Counted from the stretch's first letter, positions 12,401 to 25,424 are shown. The stretch: 64,000 nucleotides of DNA from Pyxicephalus adspersus (GCF_032062135.1 NC_092862.1:94943248-95007247); one strand, 5' to 3'. Translations and numbers: made by a program. The notes: generated by a model from the sequence alone, not told the origin.

Positions 12401-12990
12401 TTAAAAAAGGAGTGCTTAACGCAATGAGGGTATAATGATAGCAGTTCAACTAGGCACGAAGTTAGGGATAGTCTGCAACAGTGACACAGAAAGCCTTAAT
12501 TTACCTTCATCAAGACATTAAATAATGGGCAAGCTCTTTACCTGAGAATGAGATACATATTAGTAAACATAAAATAGTTTGGCATGAGATAAACTTCAGT
12601 TTCAAGTAACTTTGACAGCTATCTGCATCAAACCAGATACCTTGAAATCGCATTGAAACCTCACTGTCTGTAACAACAGAACATGAAAGCACAACTGGGA
12701 ACTTTGGAAGAAAGTCTACAGTAAAGGCCTTTAAAAAATAGGTTATTTTATAGAGTAGTGGGAAAACAACTAAATATGTTATAGGTATTATACTATATAA
12801 ATAATAAAGCCATCCATCTCATTTAAAGAAACAATATAATTTAAAAGAAAATAGCTGACTGCTGATAACAGCTTATTAATGTGAATGGAATTGATAAAAG
12901 AAAAGCACAGTTTGTTGAAAGCCCTCTTGTAGGACTCCTGTAGAATAGTCCTCTGGCCTTGTATTTTTAAAAGTTAAAAACAATAGTAAA
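9459..12990. other. AT-rich sequence with one possible LTR scrap
   Basis: Mostly unremarkable AT-rich DNA. Around 9930-10215 there is a CTG/CCT-rich stretch (GAACTCTGCTTTTGCCTGCA, then GTTTGCCACCTGCCTGAACC) with the texture of frog LTRs. I could not find TG...CA ends or a duplication, so I do not call it separately. No coding-like frame elsewhere. Confidence 0.4.
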
Positions 12991-12999
12991 CTGGGTTCC

Positions 13000-13255
13000 C
13001 TGGATAGATTCCTGGGTTGTCCCGGTATCCTTCTTCATCCTGGTGTGGAAGAAGCGCCAGGCACTGCCATCTTCTTTGCCCTTCTTCCTATGTTACCGGA
13101 TCTCACACTACGCAGGAGCAAGACTGGGTGACGTAGATTGGAAAAAAAGAATGCCTCATCTTGCACTGCACATGCCTGGGATTTGCATTTTTTTATCCCA
13201 TTGAAGAAAAAACTCCCTCTGCCATGCCCGCTCATGAGAGTTTTCACTTTTGATG
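13000..13255 (-). mobile_element. GC-rich dispersed repeat, minus-orientation copy
   Basis: This shares, in reverse orientation, a block with 33191-33604 and 57290-57600: a GAAGAAGG-rich stretch next to a GATTGGGTGACRYA motif, then GCACTGC.CATGC and a CCTGGGAT-type segment. GC content is well above the flanks and CpG is retained. There are no clear termini. The 70-codon minus frame at 13035-13247 is an accident of this repeat. Probably a MITE of unknown superfamily. Confidence 0.5.
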
Positions 13256-15619
13256 ATCAGTTCTGAGCCTAAAAGTTATTTAGTTTGGTAGAAAGCGTGT
13301 AGCGAAAGGTGTAGCATGAGCCATTTTTGCAAATACTTGTTTTCACATTTTTTTCATTTTATGTTGAATCTTGATAGGGCTGATCTGTGGCATTCACTTT
13401 GCAGCCACTTCCTGTATACATGCAAGCACTCCAGCAATAGCAGCATAGTATTTCTGGAGACTGAGGTGGAGGTTTATAATGGTGATAGTGGACTAACTTC
13501 CCTCATGTAACATGTTACCTGTAGCCTAAATGAGAAGTTCCTGTGACAGTGTGACAGCAGCAGAGGACAATTTGGGTCAAGTGACACAGCAATAAGATTC
13601 TAATATAGCAAGATATGAATAAGGATATTTATAGCAAGACACATAGGTTTGTATCATGTATACAACATTTGTAAAAGGGTTTAAATACTTAAAGCACTAC
13701 AAGAAGATGTGATACATTTCCACAATCAACTGAAGTATAACAAAATGAAAAAACATTATCTGGGCAAAATGTTTAGGGACTGGAAAGTGTAATAAAACAC
13801 AATTTTTTTTGCTTTTTACTTGTATATTGAATCTATTGAGAAGCTGTGGGAACACTAGAAGAATGGGAGACAGTGGTTTCATCTGTAGATGAAGATAAAA
13901 AGTTGGTTTATAGGCATAACATGTACTATTATTTTTATATTTAATGTGCAACTTGAATTATTGTGTTTTAGCCAACTATGATTTTAATCTTAGTGGCTAG
14001 ACCACTCTTCACGCTTTATTGTATGTTATTGTACTTTTTTGCAATACTAGATTCTATACATAATATTATGACTCAAGCAAGATTACATTTTGGTAGCCTG
14101 TTGGGAAAATTATGTTTTATTAAGTGTATATTATAGGAATGTACCATCTGTGGTCCTGCCATGAATATATTCCGGAAAATCACTGTTAAATAAATTCTGA
14201 GGTTTTTTAACATTCATAGGAAACACAATCTTTAAATGTATTAGTTTACCAAACTGAGATAATAAAGCCCTAATAACACTGCATAAAAGTATGCATGCAT
14301 GCCAAAGAATTCCCCCTTTTTTAATGGCACTTAGAACTACGGGTAGATAGTGTGCTGATCGTGCCATTGCACTAAACCTGACATTCACTGAACCATTGAT
14401 GGGGAATGTTCTAGAATTATGTGATTCAATGACAGTAATTGATTCCCCACCAGTGTATAACTAAAAACAGTCACAAAAAAATCAGCAGTATGTCGTTTCA
14501 GATCCCTTGCAGAGCCCCTGAAACCATGTACTTCATGATAATTTATTAATTAGACAAACAGATAACTATAATACATAGCCTACATTGTTGACAATGAGAT
14601 GGTGAAAGTGGCAGATTAGGACTGGACTTCAGAACCTGAAATCACATTGCATGTTTCCCAGGGCCACTTTATTATAACTGGGAGTCAGAGGGAGGTGTAC
14701 TAATTCTAAACCTAAGCACCAATACAGTGACTGTATAAGGATGAGGGGTTATTGATATTCTTTTATTCTTCTTAGTGTCTTGAGAGGCAAAAGTACATCT
14801 ACAAGTGAACTGAGGCTATCTTATGCATATGTGATTTGCTCAGACTCAAATAGTACTTAGTAAAGTTTGCTTGATAAAAATTAGCATTATAGGTATAATT
14901 TCCCAAAGGTATTGGCAGTGTTTCATGGAATTTTTTTGCAGTTGATGAGTGATCATTTCCCTTCACACATTAGGAAATTATGCTTTTACCACACATAGAC
15001 TGTATTCCAATATCACCAGAGTTAATCTAAAAACTGGTGTCAGAACAGAAAAATGTCTTCGCACATGAAGACAAAGCTCTGGTGGGGTTTGTAGTCCTTC
15101 AAATCACAGTTTAGATAAGCCTAACCTACTGTAATTTATTCTGCCAGAAACATGTTTTATATTTGGATGTACAGCTTTGTACTATAAGAGAGCCCATGAA
15201 TCCACAAATCAGCAACAGGTTTCCGTACACTGAGTTTACAGGAGGCAGTGAAAAGTAGAACAAGATGTAGCTGAAAGAGGGCTGCTTGCCATATGATTGG
15301 CTGCTGTGTTATTTGTTTAGGCATTTATTGTTTTTTAGTTATCCAAAACCTGTGGAGTGTTTGTCATGCAACTGGCTCTTTGTTTAGAAGCCACAATAAT
15401 TTGCAAATGTTTCCTTTTACAAAAACTACCACTGGTGATTAAAGCCTAAGCAGAATAATACTTTAAAATTTAAGAACGGGGATCTGCAGCAGTGACCCCA
15501 ATGATAATGCACCCCTTTACAAGAGCTCAATTAAATATCCAAAGCTTACCATGGAAGATCACAGTTTAAAGTGTTGTAAAAACTAATGGCCAATAGGATC
15601 ATGTCTACCGTGTACCTTA
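13256..15619. other. AT-rich non-coding sequence, nothing recognised
   Basis: Short frames at 13316-13510 (+), 13697-13951 (-) and 14131-14388 (-) show no family motif or splice context. No repeat terminus identified. Confidence 0.5.
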
Positions 15620-15899
15620 CTTATGAGAAAACATTAATTACACAGAGTTACCTATTTGTATGTAGTGCATTTCTTCCTAATTTGACAGATGTCTACTTAT
15701 TACCTTACAAGAATATTTGCCCATCTTTTGTTACCCTTCTGATTTATATACTACTAGATTGTAAGCTCTTCGGGGCAGGGTCCTCTCCTCCTGTATCACT
15801 GTCTGTATTAGCCTGTCATTTGCAATCCCTATTTAATGTACAGCACTCCGTAACATGTTGGCGCTATATTAATCCCGTTTAATAATAATAATAATAATA
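15620..15899 (+). repeat. L2-type LINE 3' end
   Basis: The recognisable part starts at 15754 (TAGATTGTAAGCTCTTCGGG, then GCAGGGTCCTCTCC). It continues through CTGTCATTTGCAATCCCTAT, a degraded GTACAGCACTCCGTAACATG and TTGGCGCTATATTAAT, to a (TAA)n tail. The 130 bp upstream is pyrimidine-rich and fits the L2 3' region more weakly. Same orientation as the copies at 2021 and 45.4 kb. The 98-codon frame at 15586-15882 is incidental. Confidence 0.7.
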
Positions 15900-16354
15900 T
15901 TAATATACCCATTCCAATATGAACAGAACAAATAAACAAGTACTGTCACTGAGCACATTTACTATACAAATTGTTAAAAATTTACTAGATCTTTACCCAT
16001 TCAAACACATACGAAACATCAAGTATCAGATTGTCAATACTAACCAGTTCTTACATAAAAAATTTACTAATGCAGGCTAAAGAATGAATGTGAAGATTTG
16101 ACAGGGCAATCACTCAATTTTTACCTTCCTAAAGATCCCCACAAGATGTGGACAAAGAGACAAACTGTTGTATATGAAATCTACTTTAAAAATATAATTT
16201 AACAATAACTTTGCAAAATAAAGTTGATGTGAATTTTAAAGTGTTCTTTGCTTCTAATCATAAATTGAAACTAAAGTCATCTGGAGACCTCATGAACACT
16301 TGTTTTACTGTGCAAGTGTAATCCGCATATTCACACATTTATCTGATTTATCAT

Positions 16355-16615
16355 TATAGAGGTTATGCTCAGACTGGCGGTAAAGTTGTGGGGTATTTAC
16401 TACTTCCTCATGCCAGTGATCCGCTGCTTGGGGGAGATGCTACTTGTGGCAGCTCCATAGAGAATGAATGGGGGCAGCACTGAGCAGTTCAGATCTGCAA
16501 ATGCTGGTTCTTTTAAATCCAGCACTGAAATGCAAGTAGCTGGCAAGGTACATGCTTTCTTGCTCGCACCACAAGTCTAAATCTGTTCTAAGTGTGGCTT
16601 AGGGTTACATTATCC
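16355..16615. mobile_element. probable MITE of frog hAT-like texture
   Basis: A GC-richer island contains CATAGAGAATGAATGGGGGC, then AGCACTGAGCAGTTCAGATC, then ATGCTGGTTCTTTTAAATCC and AGCACTGAAATGCAAGTAGC. This combination resembles a MITE type I know from frog genomes. Possible ends are CTCAGACTGGCGGT on the left and a degraded TAAGTGTGGC on the right. No target duplication could be confirmed and there is no second copy here, so both the superfamily and the boundaries are uncertain. Confidence 0.35.
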
Positions 16616-17645
16616 TGGGAGATGGATCATTGACCTGAGACAATACAGTGTAGCCAAAAGCATACACTGCACATGTGTACACATGCAGCCTATTTTAAAT
16701 ACAAACTTTCTTTCTCATAAAAAACTCCACCTCCTACTTTTTTTTCTACTACTACCTTAAGAGAGGTTATACCGTATTGAGAATTAGGCTTATAAACCCT
16801 GAGAATTAAGTTTGCTCCATCAGCGTTGTAACCTTTTATCGATCTTCACACTTGCATCATATGTTTCAGGTGTTGGTGTATTTCCCCTCAACATGGTTGC
16901 ACATTGAATGTCCTCAGGCACAAACCCTTATCTGATGACCCTCATATGTCAGGTCCCCTGTTCTATCTTGCAGTACTATTTGTGATTGTACATGTCCTGT
17001 TACTTATATTCATTTGCTGTACTCTGTGTCTAGGTCATATATTCCTCTGTTATGTAGCTCCATATATGTCAACAAAATTATTGTAAAAGAAGAGTAAGGG
17101 TTTACAAAAAAATACACTAGGGGGTTACAATATTCACTACAGCTAACTAGCAAAGGGAATACTAACCACTATTTATATTTTCAAAAATACATACAATGCA
17201 ACTTTAGAGGAAACCATACACACAATCAATTGGTTTCTGCAAAGTAAAGGTCTGCTTAATTCTGAAATCACACTTAACAACTGGATAGGTCTACATGAGA
17301 GGAGCAATAGATTGATTTTTATATTTGGTACACACATAAGAGGTCATCTGTTTTGGGCAAGTCCGAATGTCACATAAAGTGCATTGCTGAGCATGTAAAA
17401 AATTATGTTGCTTCTAGTTAAATTTAGAGATCATTACGTGCTATATATACATCAAGGTTTTCAAAGATGAGGAAATAATTTTGACTCACTACATCGTTAC
17501 GAAATCATGAACTAACATAGGAAATATGGGTAGGTGTATTTCCTTAATGCTGATCAATTAATGTTTTAAAAAGCCCACTACCCACAAGAACAGTAAAATG
17601 TGGGAAACTGTGTCTTGCACCATTTGATTCTAACGCTCACAAAGT
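16616..17645. other. AT-rich non-coding sequence, nothing recognised
   Basis: No repeat terminus or coding-like frame. A 60-codon frame at 16904-17086 (+) is hydrophobic with no family motif. Confidence 0.5.
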
Positions 17646-17839
17646 GTGCCTGATTTAATAAAACTCTCCAAAACTGGAGAAGATAGACTATATTTGGTGA
17701 ACCAGGGTGATTCAGCAAACCTGGAATGAATCTGGTCCAAGACTGAAAACATTTGCCAACTAATAGCACATGATTTTTAAGAAATCTATTCCAAGTTTGC
17801 TGGATCATCCATGATAGTCTATCTTCTCCAGCCTTGGTG
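17646..17839 (+). mobile_element. palindromic MITE, copy C (right end lost)
   Basis: It begins GTGCCTGATTTAATAAAACT and follows copy A through CCAGCAAACCTGGAATGAAT, the centre GAAAACATTTGCCAACTAAT and the right arm to CTCCAGCCTTGG. The expected TTAATAAATCAGGCCC end is replaced by unrelated sequence. No duplication can be read. Confidence 0.75.
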
Positions 17840-18655
17840 AATGTCAATAGTGTCTTCAAGATTGCTTTCAATGCAACCTTTTTTTATAAATTCTAGAGGA
17901 CTCTTTTCAGTAAGGCAAAGATGGTTGAGTTATACATCCATAAGCTCAAAAGAGTATATAGAAAATGCACGTACCAATAAATAGGATAAACATGTACTTT
18001 TCACAAAAAAAAATCACAAACTGAACAACAGTTATTTAAAAATATGATGTCAGAAAAATATCAGAAAAATCTGCCACTTAAGTTTACATACATTGTGAAT
18101 AATCTTGTCTTCATATCCAGAATTTCTAGTATTAGGGGGCTCCTAAAGATGTATTTCACCCCAAAAATTCTACTGTGATTTTTGGAGAATTGAAAATTTT
18201 ACAAACTGACTATAGGACCATTAAAGATTCCAGCTAAAGGTAACAAGATGAGACGAATTACATCATACTTTTTAAAGTAGAAAGTGGGGTTGCAATGCTA
18301 CCTATTTTATTTGTCGAAGTCAAGTATGTTCTAAGGTAACCATTCAATGTATCATATACCCTTATCCAAATGTTATAACTGTGTTGGAACTTACATATAG
18401 TTTCTATTCAATCCTATATAAACTAAATTGTACTTTTCCTGTCCTGGTGACCTCTGAAAAAAAACACAGAGAAATCCCTTTAAACCTGACCATCTGTTTT
18501 GAATCCTATGATTTTCTAAAAAAAAAAAAACTATGTATTTCAAATACCTACTTTAACATACCATTCAGTTTATATCCATTCAGGCATATTCCTATACTCC
18601 AAAGTTGATTAAATGTAAATATAGTTGGCAAATCTAAAGAAAATTGTACAACCAG
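17840..18655. other. AT-rich non-coding sequence, nothing recognised
   Basis: Contains runs of A (for example near 18518-18530) and no identified repeat termini or coding-like frames. Confidence 0.5.
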
Positions 18656-18659
18656 ATTG

Positions 18660-18915
18660 TAATGCTTTATGGAGACACATATAATAACAAAACAAATCAG
18701 AGGCTCTGACTCTTCCAAAACCTATAAAAAATTGCTTCCTTGCATAACTGGGTTCCTTGATTCAGGGCCCAGACTTGTATTTGCACACCGTTTCCATGCG
18801 TTCCGTGTTTGCCTTGTTTTCTCTGTTCTCCCTCCACTCACAAACCATACTGCCCTTATGTGTAATAAAGGAACATTAACTGCTTGGTATGTCGGTGTCT
18901 AGTACTGGTGCAATC
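18660..18915 (+). mobile_element. possible LTR fragment (TATA box and poly(A) signal)
   Basis: CCTATAAAAAATTGC (TATAAA at 18723) is followed 141 bp later by TGTAATAAAGGAAC (AATAAA at 18864). The GC-richer, pyrimidine-rich spacer and a GTCGGTGTCTAG stretch after the signal match the U3-R-U5 arrangement of a retroviral or Ty3-like LTR. I could not define TG...CA ends or a target duplication, and no second copy is present. A promoter-like chance arrangement cannot be excluded. Confidence 0.3.
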
Positions 18916-21380
18916 CTTCAGTGCTTTTGGTAAATGCTGTTAAATATATCAGTGCTACATAAACACATTTAGCATTGTCAAAATCTTCTATGTCATACCA
19001 ATCCTATGGAAAGTTCTGCAATGTAAAAGGTGTTTAACATAAAAAAAACTTAATCCTTCACCTACAGTTTAATTTGATGAGCTTTTTTAGAAAAAAAACT
19101 GTCTTGGGAAATACTATAAAGAATGTCACTGCTGACTCCCATCATAAAATGCTAATTTCCTAGCTGTATAAGTTATTCACTTTAAAAACAGTGTTTGAAC
19201 AGCAAAGTGAAGGTAGAATTTCCAGTCTGTAAACTTATTCCAAGTTATTAATACATAAAATATTAAAGCTACTAGATCTGAAATATCATCCAAGCAGTTA
19301 ACATTTCAAAAAAAGGTCAGAAATATCCTACATATTTCTCTATAGAATGTAGTCCAGGAAACTGAAGCACTTTATCCACATGGACTACTATGGCTCGAGA
19401 TTTTGGATTTTCTACCAGTGAAAACCACACAATATTGATCTCTGATATTGTTGAACCACTCCAACTGGACTTCAAAAACCATCTCAAAGATTTTGATAGC
19501 ACTTGGTTCATTTATCATTTAACAATTGCTTATCATTTTTACAGTTCATATACTTTACTGCTTCCTGTTTGTCTAGTGTGTCTTACTTGCAATTCCCTGG
19601 TCTAAAGCAAATCATAATTTCCTCTACTAAACAGTAATCTGTAACTCCTAATTTAGCAAAGATTTACACAACATTAGGGTTAATGTCACATTAATAAGCT
19701 GCCTTTTGGAATTTTGTGGTTCTGGATTTAATTAACTATGCAACAATATGTACAAGCCTCTGCTTTTAGAAAACACTGGTACTTGTGAAACTACCTTGAC
19801 GTGTTAGAATGTATTACTCAATCCACAGCCATACTGAAGAAAGCATGTATAAATTATCCCTGTATGCATACAACACCCAAAGGGACCGCACTGAACACAT
19901 TTCAAAAGATACCACGGATTACAGAGTGGTCAAGGTTTGCCACAGGCAAAATAGCAGTGATACATTAGTATGCTTATTTTTGGCTATTTATCATCTCAGA
20001 TGATTTTTCTATTACGACTCCTGGGAGTCAGTTCTGTATAGCAAGTGACTAAAATTTTTATAGTTAAAGATGTAGTTTTTCCCAGGGGTTCATAAAGTGC
20101 TAAGTAATTTCCAATGAGAGGCACCTACTCCCAATGTTAACCAGACATGGGAAATCTGATGTCCAATTCAATCAGCCTGTACATTTGTCATCACATTAAA
20201 AATGTTTTACGTTTCTCATAGATCTTAACATGCGTAATCTTGGCACCATATGCAAGCTACTGTTTTGCAAGACAATTTATTAGCATTATGGGACTGACAA
20301 ATAATTTTTGTAATTAACAGTATTGTAGGCACATTGTTCTGGCCAGAGAATATGTTACTAGGAAAAGAAGATACAGACAGAATAAAATATACGAGTGGTT
20401 CAGACCGCCCCTATGTACTAAAAAAAGTGCTTTCAAAAGTGTCTCATCTCGTTACAGAGAACTCTCTACCTATAGCCCCTATGAGGGCATATATCCCCAA
20501 TAGGGACACAAACAGAATTACCTTTCCTTATCACTTACTCTATCACTTTGGTCATCATTTGCCTATATTGTCACAGTGATATGTTATATAATATAAATGT
20601 TGCCAAAGAGAAATGTGTTAATTGCATGCTTTTATTTTTATGTAAACCAACAGAAATATCTATAAAGCACAATATGCATATTAGATCTATCATAGTTTCA
20701 AGAACAAAGCTCAGACATAATAGTCTGTTACATGTCCAGATATATGTAGATGTATACTTCTTTATTAAGCTAGTAATGTTTCAAATAATTTATTTGCATA
20801 AAGCATACTACCATGAGCTATATGAATAAAACTACTGTGGCGCCTGGATGTAGACTACATTTTAAAAGCATGGCACATTAACAACAGAACTTGGCTGTAT
20901 ACTAAAGCTATGACTAGCTCACATCCGTTTGACCACAACAAGCTGGTTCCTTCTTTCATCGCTATTTCTTGCTAAAAAAAAAAATGTTGAAAAATGTTCG
21001 ATGTTTCTGTGGCCTCTGAATCATTGGCAGTCTATGGCAAATCTCACATCATACAGCAAATGTAGAACCGCATCCCAAGTGTAAATAATTCCTTTATACA
21101 TATCAGTGACAGATTAATCAATTATTTGTGTTTTGTGACTTTAAGCATACACATTTAAAGACATGTAAACGTATAGATATTCTTATTTGGGTTATCTAAA
21201 GTTTTCTAAATGTCTCTACTGGAGTGAAAAGCAGACATACAGAGACTCCAGACAATCTCTGAAATGCACATCACCACTCTAAAGTAGAAAGAGCTGGGCG
21301 ACTGCCATTTTGTATGACTTGCCTTTGAAGTGAATACCCCACTCAATTTGTAAGGGTGTCACGTGACTTTTGCTGCAACA
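18916..21380. other. AT-rich non-coding sequence
   Basis: No repeat termini identified. One block (19317-19511) is open on both strands (64 codons minus, 71 plus) and is less AT-rich than its flanks, but I recognise neither translation. A frame at 20334-20579 (+) also lacks motifs. Confidence 0.45.
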
Positions 21381-21382
21381 AA

Positions 21383-21520
21383 ACACCAACCTGAAGACAG
21401 GACTGTCATGTGGTTGTGGTGGTTATGGCCAGCATGTAACGTGCCACAGGAGTTACTTCACTGAAGTGCAAAGTAAAGATAGCATCACAGGAAGACTTCT
21501 AAGCATTTGGATTACACATG
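21383..21520 (+). repeat. dispersed direct repeat, unit 1
   Basis: This matches 22168-22283 with moderate divergence. Shared blocks are GAAGACAGGA.TGT.ATRTGG followed by TTGTGG, then AAAGTAMAGATAGC, then CACAGG.AGACTTC and AACATTTGG or GCATTTGG. Family unknown. The 67-codon frame at 21370-21573 is incidental. Confidence 0.6.
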
Positions 21521-22167
21521 GAAAGTTAGGTGATTTAAAACTGGAAAAAGTGTTTAAGGCACGTGTATATTAATAGGTTAATATAAGTTAATATAATAAT
21601 GAGTTATATATGTATAATTTGATACATATAAAGAAAAAAAAAATAGTAAGAATTTTTTTTCACTTGAAAATATTCATTTTTAAAAACATGAAAAAAAAAA
21701 ATCATAAAGTATAATAGCATACAAAAAAACATATCAAAATATATTCAGTATTTTTGAACTTTGATGATTTATATATATTCCAGTACTGCTTATATTGCAA
21801 AGAAGAACATACTATATACCAGTTTTTGCATGTAAGTGTTCTTGGAACCCCTTAGAAACCACTATACTATGGTAGGATTTGTTTCCATGACTGAAATAAG
21901 GAATAGCAAACAGTTCTTTAGAAGTTAGATAACATTTTGTAGATTGGAAGGGGGGAAAGACCAAGGAGATGTAGATATGTTTTTGGATAAATGGCAAAAG
22001 GTGGAAGAGTGTATTTCAGTTAGGGCAGGTCGATACCTGGCACAATTTCACCTGGCTACCTAAGGCTGGCACCTTGCCAGCCACTCGAGCACTTGCACAG
22101 CAGCAATGGTTCAAAAAGAACCAACATCTGCACATGTGACAGTACCGCTCACTGCAGCTCCAAGAAA

Positions 22168-22283
22168 ACACTAATTGGAAGACAGGAGTGTTATATGGTT
22201 GTGGGGGGTATAGATACAGAAGATGGTTTATTAAAGTAAAAAGTACAGATAGCCCCACAGGTAGACTTCCAAACATTTGGTTT
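22168..22283 (+). repeat. dispersed direct repeat, unit 2
   Basis: Diverged partner of 21383-21520 in the same orientation, shorter by internal deletion. Upstream, CTGCAGCTCCAAGAAAACAC also parallels TTGCTGCAACAAAACACC before unit 1, so the homology extends a little leftwards. Two insertions of one unknown element or an old local duplication would both explain this. Confidence 0.6.
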
Positions 22284-22289
22284 TTGCTA

Positions 22290-24535
22290 TATGTAGTGTC
22301 TCCTCAGGTGTCGGTGGTTCCTAGTGTAAAGAAAGGTAAACACATCACAACTGCACCAGCAGTGTGAAACAGTCCTTACTGTCACCATTGGGTAGAAAAA
22401 TATGAAGGTGTTCATAAAAATGTTAAATACATGGTAATATAATTTACATGTTTACAAAACTTATCAGCATCATATATAAAAGGAACCACAAAAACACATA
22501 TTTCATGATATAATGCATGATATACATAAGCTGAACTGTTACTGCAAAATTAATTATTTTAAAAAATCTTAGTTGTGACTAAAGGTTTCAGGCAGTAAAT
22601 CAAGAAGTAAAATGGAGATAGATAGGTTCATAGCTGGCCCAATAGTTTATTCAAATCAAGGGCATTAGAGGTTATAAGTATAGATTTTTTTCCTGTGAAA
22701 ATACCCAGGTTTTCTCTGGGTATTTTCCACTCACAATCTAAATAAACCCAATAGTCAATTTAATAGCTTCTTTTTAAAATTGCCTTTACAATATGTATGC
22801 TTGTGTACAACTATGGTACCAAGGAGTGTCACATTTAAAGCTATTGTAATTTAGAGGCAAGGTCAGTGTCTGGACTGTGTCAGTAAAGCTATCAGAGTAC
22901 AAACTTTCTAATCATCTGTATTCCGCCTCTATGATCTCCATTATTTTCCAAAAGCCTCTACAGCAACGTTTCAAGAAGTTGATGTGAAACTCACATGCTG
23001 CATACATCTTTATTCAATACTACTGGAGTAAAAACACAGTTGGAAAAATAAGCATAACACATGTGTTTGCGACACTCAGAGGTGTTTTACATATAAAAAA
23101 CAAAAATAATAATATATCTGACTAACTTATTCAATATGTGTATTTTGTACTCTTCATTTTTGTAATTCTCATTCACTCGCATAAGAGATATAACTGAACA
23201 GGGGTAATAAAATAGATTTGCAATAAAAAAACTTTCTTTATTTAAATGTTACAAATGTTCAAATGTTGTTCAATGTGCTTATTTCATTACACTAGAAAAG
23301 GTGCTCAGGTTGTATTCCCTACCATCAGCAACAGAGGTACTTAACATTGCAACAAAGAATGTGATGATAATTGTTAAATTTGGTGTATGATGGCACACAG
23401 AAAGCTGGACCATGAAGGTATGTGTTAATGGAAGGCAAAAAAAAACAGGAAAACACAGTCTGTGAGTCACTCCATTTGGCAAATACGGGGCCGACAACAG
23501 AGGTCTGCTTTGAAAACCAAAAAACATGGCAAACACAATACATTTTATTAGATACATTTTTAGAGTGGATAAAAACAAAATAATAAAAAAATAAATTAGG
23601 ACACTCACAATGAATATTTGATTGATCAAACATTCATCAGAAATGACTGTTCTTTGTTCACCCATCATATGGTAGCGATCACTGCCTAAAAATAACCAAC
23701 AAATGGGATAACTCAACCCCACACTACTTTCTAAATTTCAGTTATTTTTGTCCTGCTGTCTAAACCTGGTTTAGCTGACAATATGATATGGCAATGGCAA
23801 GAAACTTAAAATTATTTGGCACCAATAGATGTGGCTCTGATGCAGATGATTCCAAGCTCCAGGCCACAAGATTCTGGCAGGTATATATGTATAACAAAGG
23901 GATGATTGATGCTTTATACAAAGTACTATTAAAGTAATACAACTTAGTCTGAGGTGAGACATAAAGAGGACAGTTGTCTGCATTAAAATCATTACCAGGG
24001 ACAGTTTCATGCTAAACAAAGTTTTAAGCTTATCACACTGAAAAAGCTTTAAGAAAAAAAACACTATAGATACAACTCTATTTAAAAAAAAGATATATTA
24101 GCTCTATATTTGCACTTAATGTTTTTGTCAGCACAAGTCTAAAGCACAGTGAAACTCAATGCCAACTTATTGAGCATTATAACTGAATGTGGTTAGATGG
24201 TGCCACGGGCACAGCCAGTATTTCCATAGCTAAGTTTTTCATGTATAAATAGTTTGCTTCCCAAAATGAACCTTAGGCAAAAAATTCCTTAAAGGCACAT
24301 ATAAAAAACAAATGAATGCAGCTCTGCATCACTGGTATCAGCCTCACCTGTACAGCATAGCTCATGAAGGGGAAGCAAGACAAGGGGCCAGTTTTGTGTG
24401 TTGTAGTGTAAAGAGCAGGCTGATAGCAGAATGCAGAATGACAAAGACATGAGCTTGTTAGTCTGGTGATTCTCATTTTGACAGTGAATTCTTAGTGTGA
24501 GAAAGGAGAAACCCCAGCAGTTAAACATAAGGGCT
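22290..24535. other. AT-rich non-coding sequence with the longest open frame
   Basis: The longest open frame of the window (147 codons, 23279-23722, minus) lies here, overlapped by a 102-codon frame in another minus phase. Both translations are rich in F, I, L, S and C, with no recognisable domain. I treat them as chance frames in T-rich antisense sequence. No repeat termini were identified. Confidence 0.5.
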
Positions 24536-24539
24536 TTAT

Positions 24540-24963
24540 AGCTACGTACACACTTCCAATTATTATCGTTGGAAAACGAACGACGAACGATCCTGCACGT
24601 TATCTACGAACGATCGTATAGCACCGATCCTGCACATACAGATAACGACACGATCGTTCGTAGATATTGTACACACAATAGATACGATCGTTTGAGCGAT
24701 AGAGAAACTATGTGCACCACAGGAAAGTGAATGAACGTTCGTTCATTACGCATGCTCAGCCCATGGATGATCAACGAACGACCGTACACACGAACGATGT
24801 TCAACGATCGTCGTCCAATCCGATCCGCCGCTCCGGTCGTTCGTTTCCAGCGACTTTCCTCGTTCGTCGGCGTCGTTGGTTACTTTTTTACGAACGATTT
24901 TTTGCCCTATCGATCGTTCGTCGTTCGTTTTGAACGATAAAAATTGGAAGTGTGTACGCACCT
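24540..24963. mobile_element. CpG-rich MITE, copy 1 (424 bp)
   Basis: The ends are AGCTACGTACACACTTCCAA and, inverted, TTGGAAGTGTGTACGCACCT, each continuing into ATTATTATCGTT or AACGATAAAAA. The interior is packed with AACGATCGTT, CGAACGACGAACGATC and related words, so it is unusually CpG-rich for this window. The probable 3-bp duplication has one mismatch (TAT 24537-24539, TAA 24964-24966). The second copy at 48653 has a perfect TTA duplication. Together these point to PIF/Harbinger-type insertion. The frames at 24604-25012 are repeats of this sequence and not genes. Confidence 0.8.
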
Positions 24964-25424
24964 TAACCCTGAGAGATAAGCCTATGCTTTGAAAGATTTG
25001 TGTAATTCTCACGACTGGACAGACAAATTAACAAAGATTTTTTTAAAAGGTAAAATAGTGCAAATATATGTTTGCCATAAATTCACCTTCAAATTTCAAA
25101 CTACCAACTAACATACCTAGGCTAACTTATTTGAGTAATAAAATATTTTAATATACTATGCAAAAGTGTGAGGTACCTGTTCTAGATTAGTATAGCATTA
25201 AAAGATCTTTACCAGTTTCAAGTGTTGTAATACAATAAGACATGAGATCTGTATAAGCTTAACTTTAGCCATTCAATCATGCACAAAGAAAAATCAAATT
25301 TTAGTACATTTCCTCACATGAGATTGGGTGAATTTTAACTACATGTGATCATTCATTTTGGTAGGTGAATAGTCTACAGACCTTTAATAAATAAACCTTG
25401 ATTTTGGAAGGCAGTCTGTCAACA

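Noticed and set aside
23279..23722. Longest open frame (147 codons, minus)
   Set aside because: A second long frame overlaps it in another phase, the residues mirror T-rich composition, and there is no domain, splice or promoter context.
24540..24963. Regular AACGATCG words suggesting a CRISPR-like or operator array
   Set aside because: No constant repeat/spacer spacing. The words sit in a bounded transposon with inverted ends, and the DNA is vertebrate.
24604..25012. Overlapping frames on both strands rich in Arg, Ser and Phe
   Set aside because: All lie in the inverted-repeat MITE at 24540-24963 and mirror its AACGA/TCGTT words.
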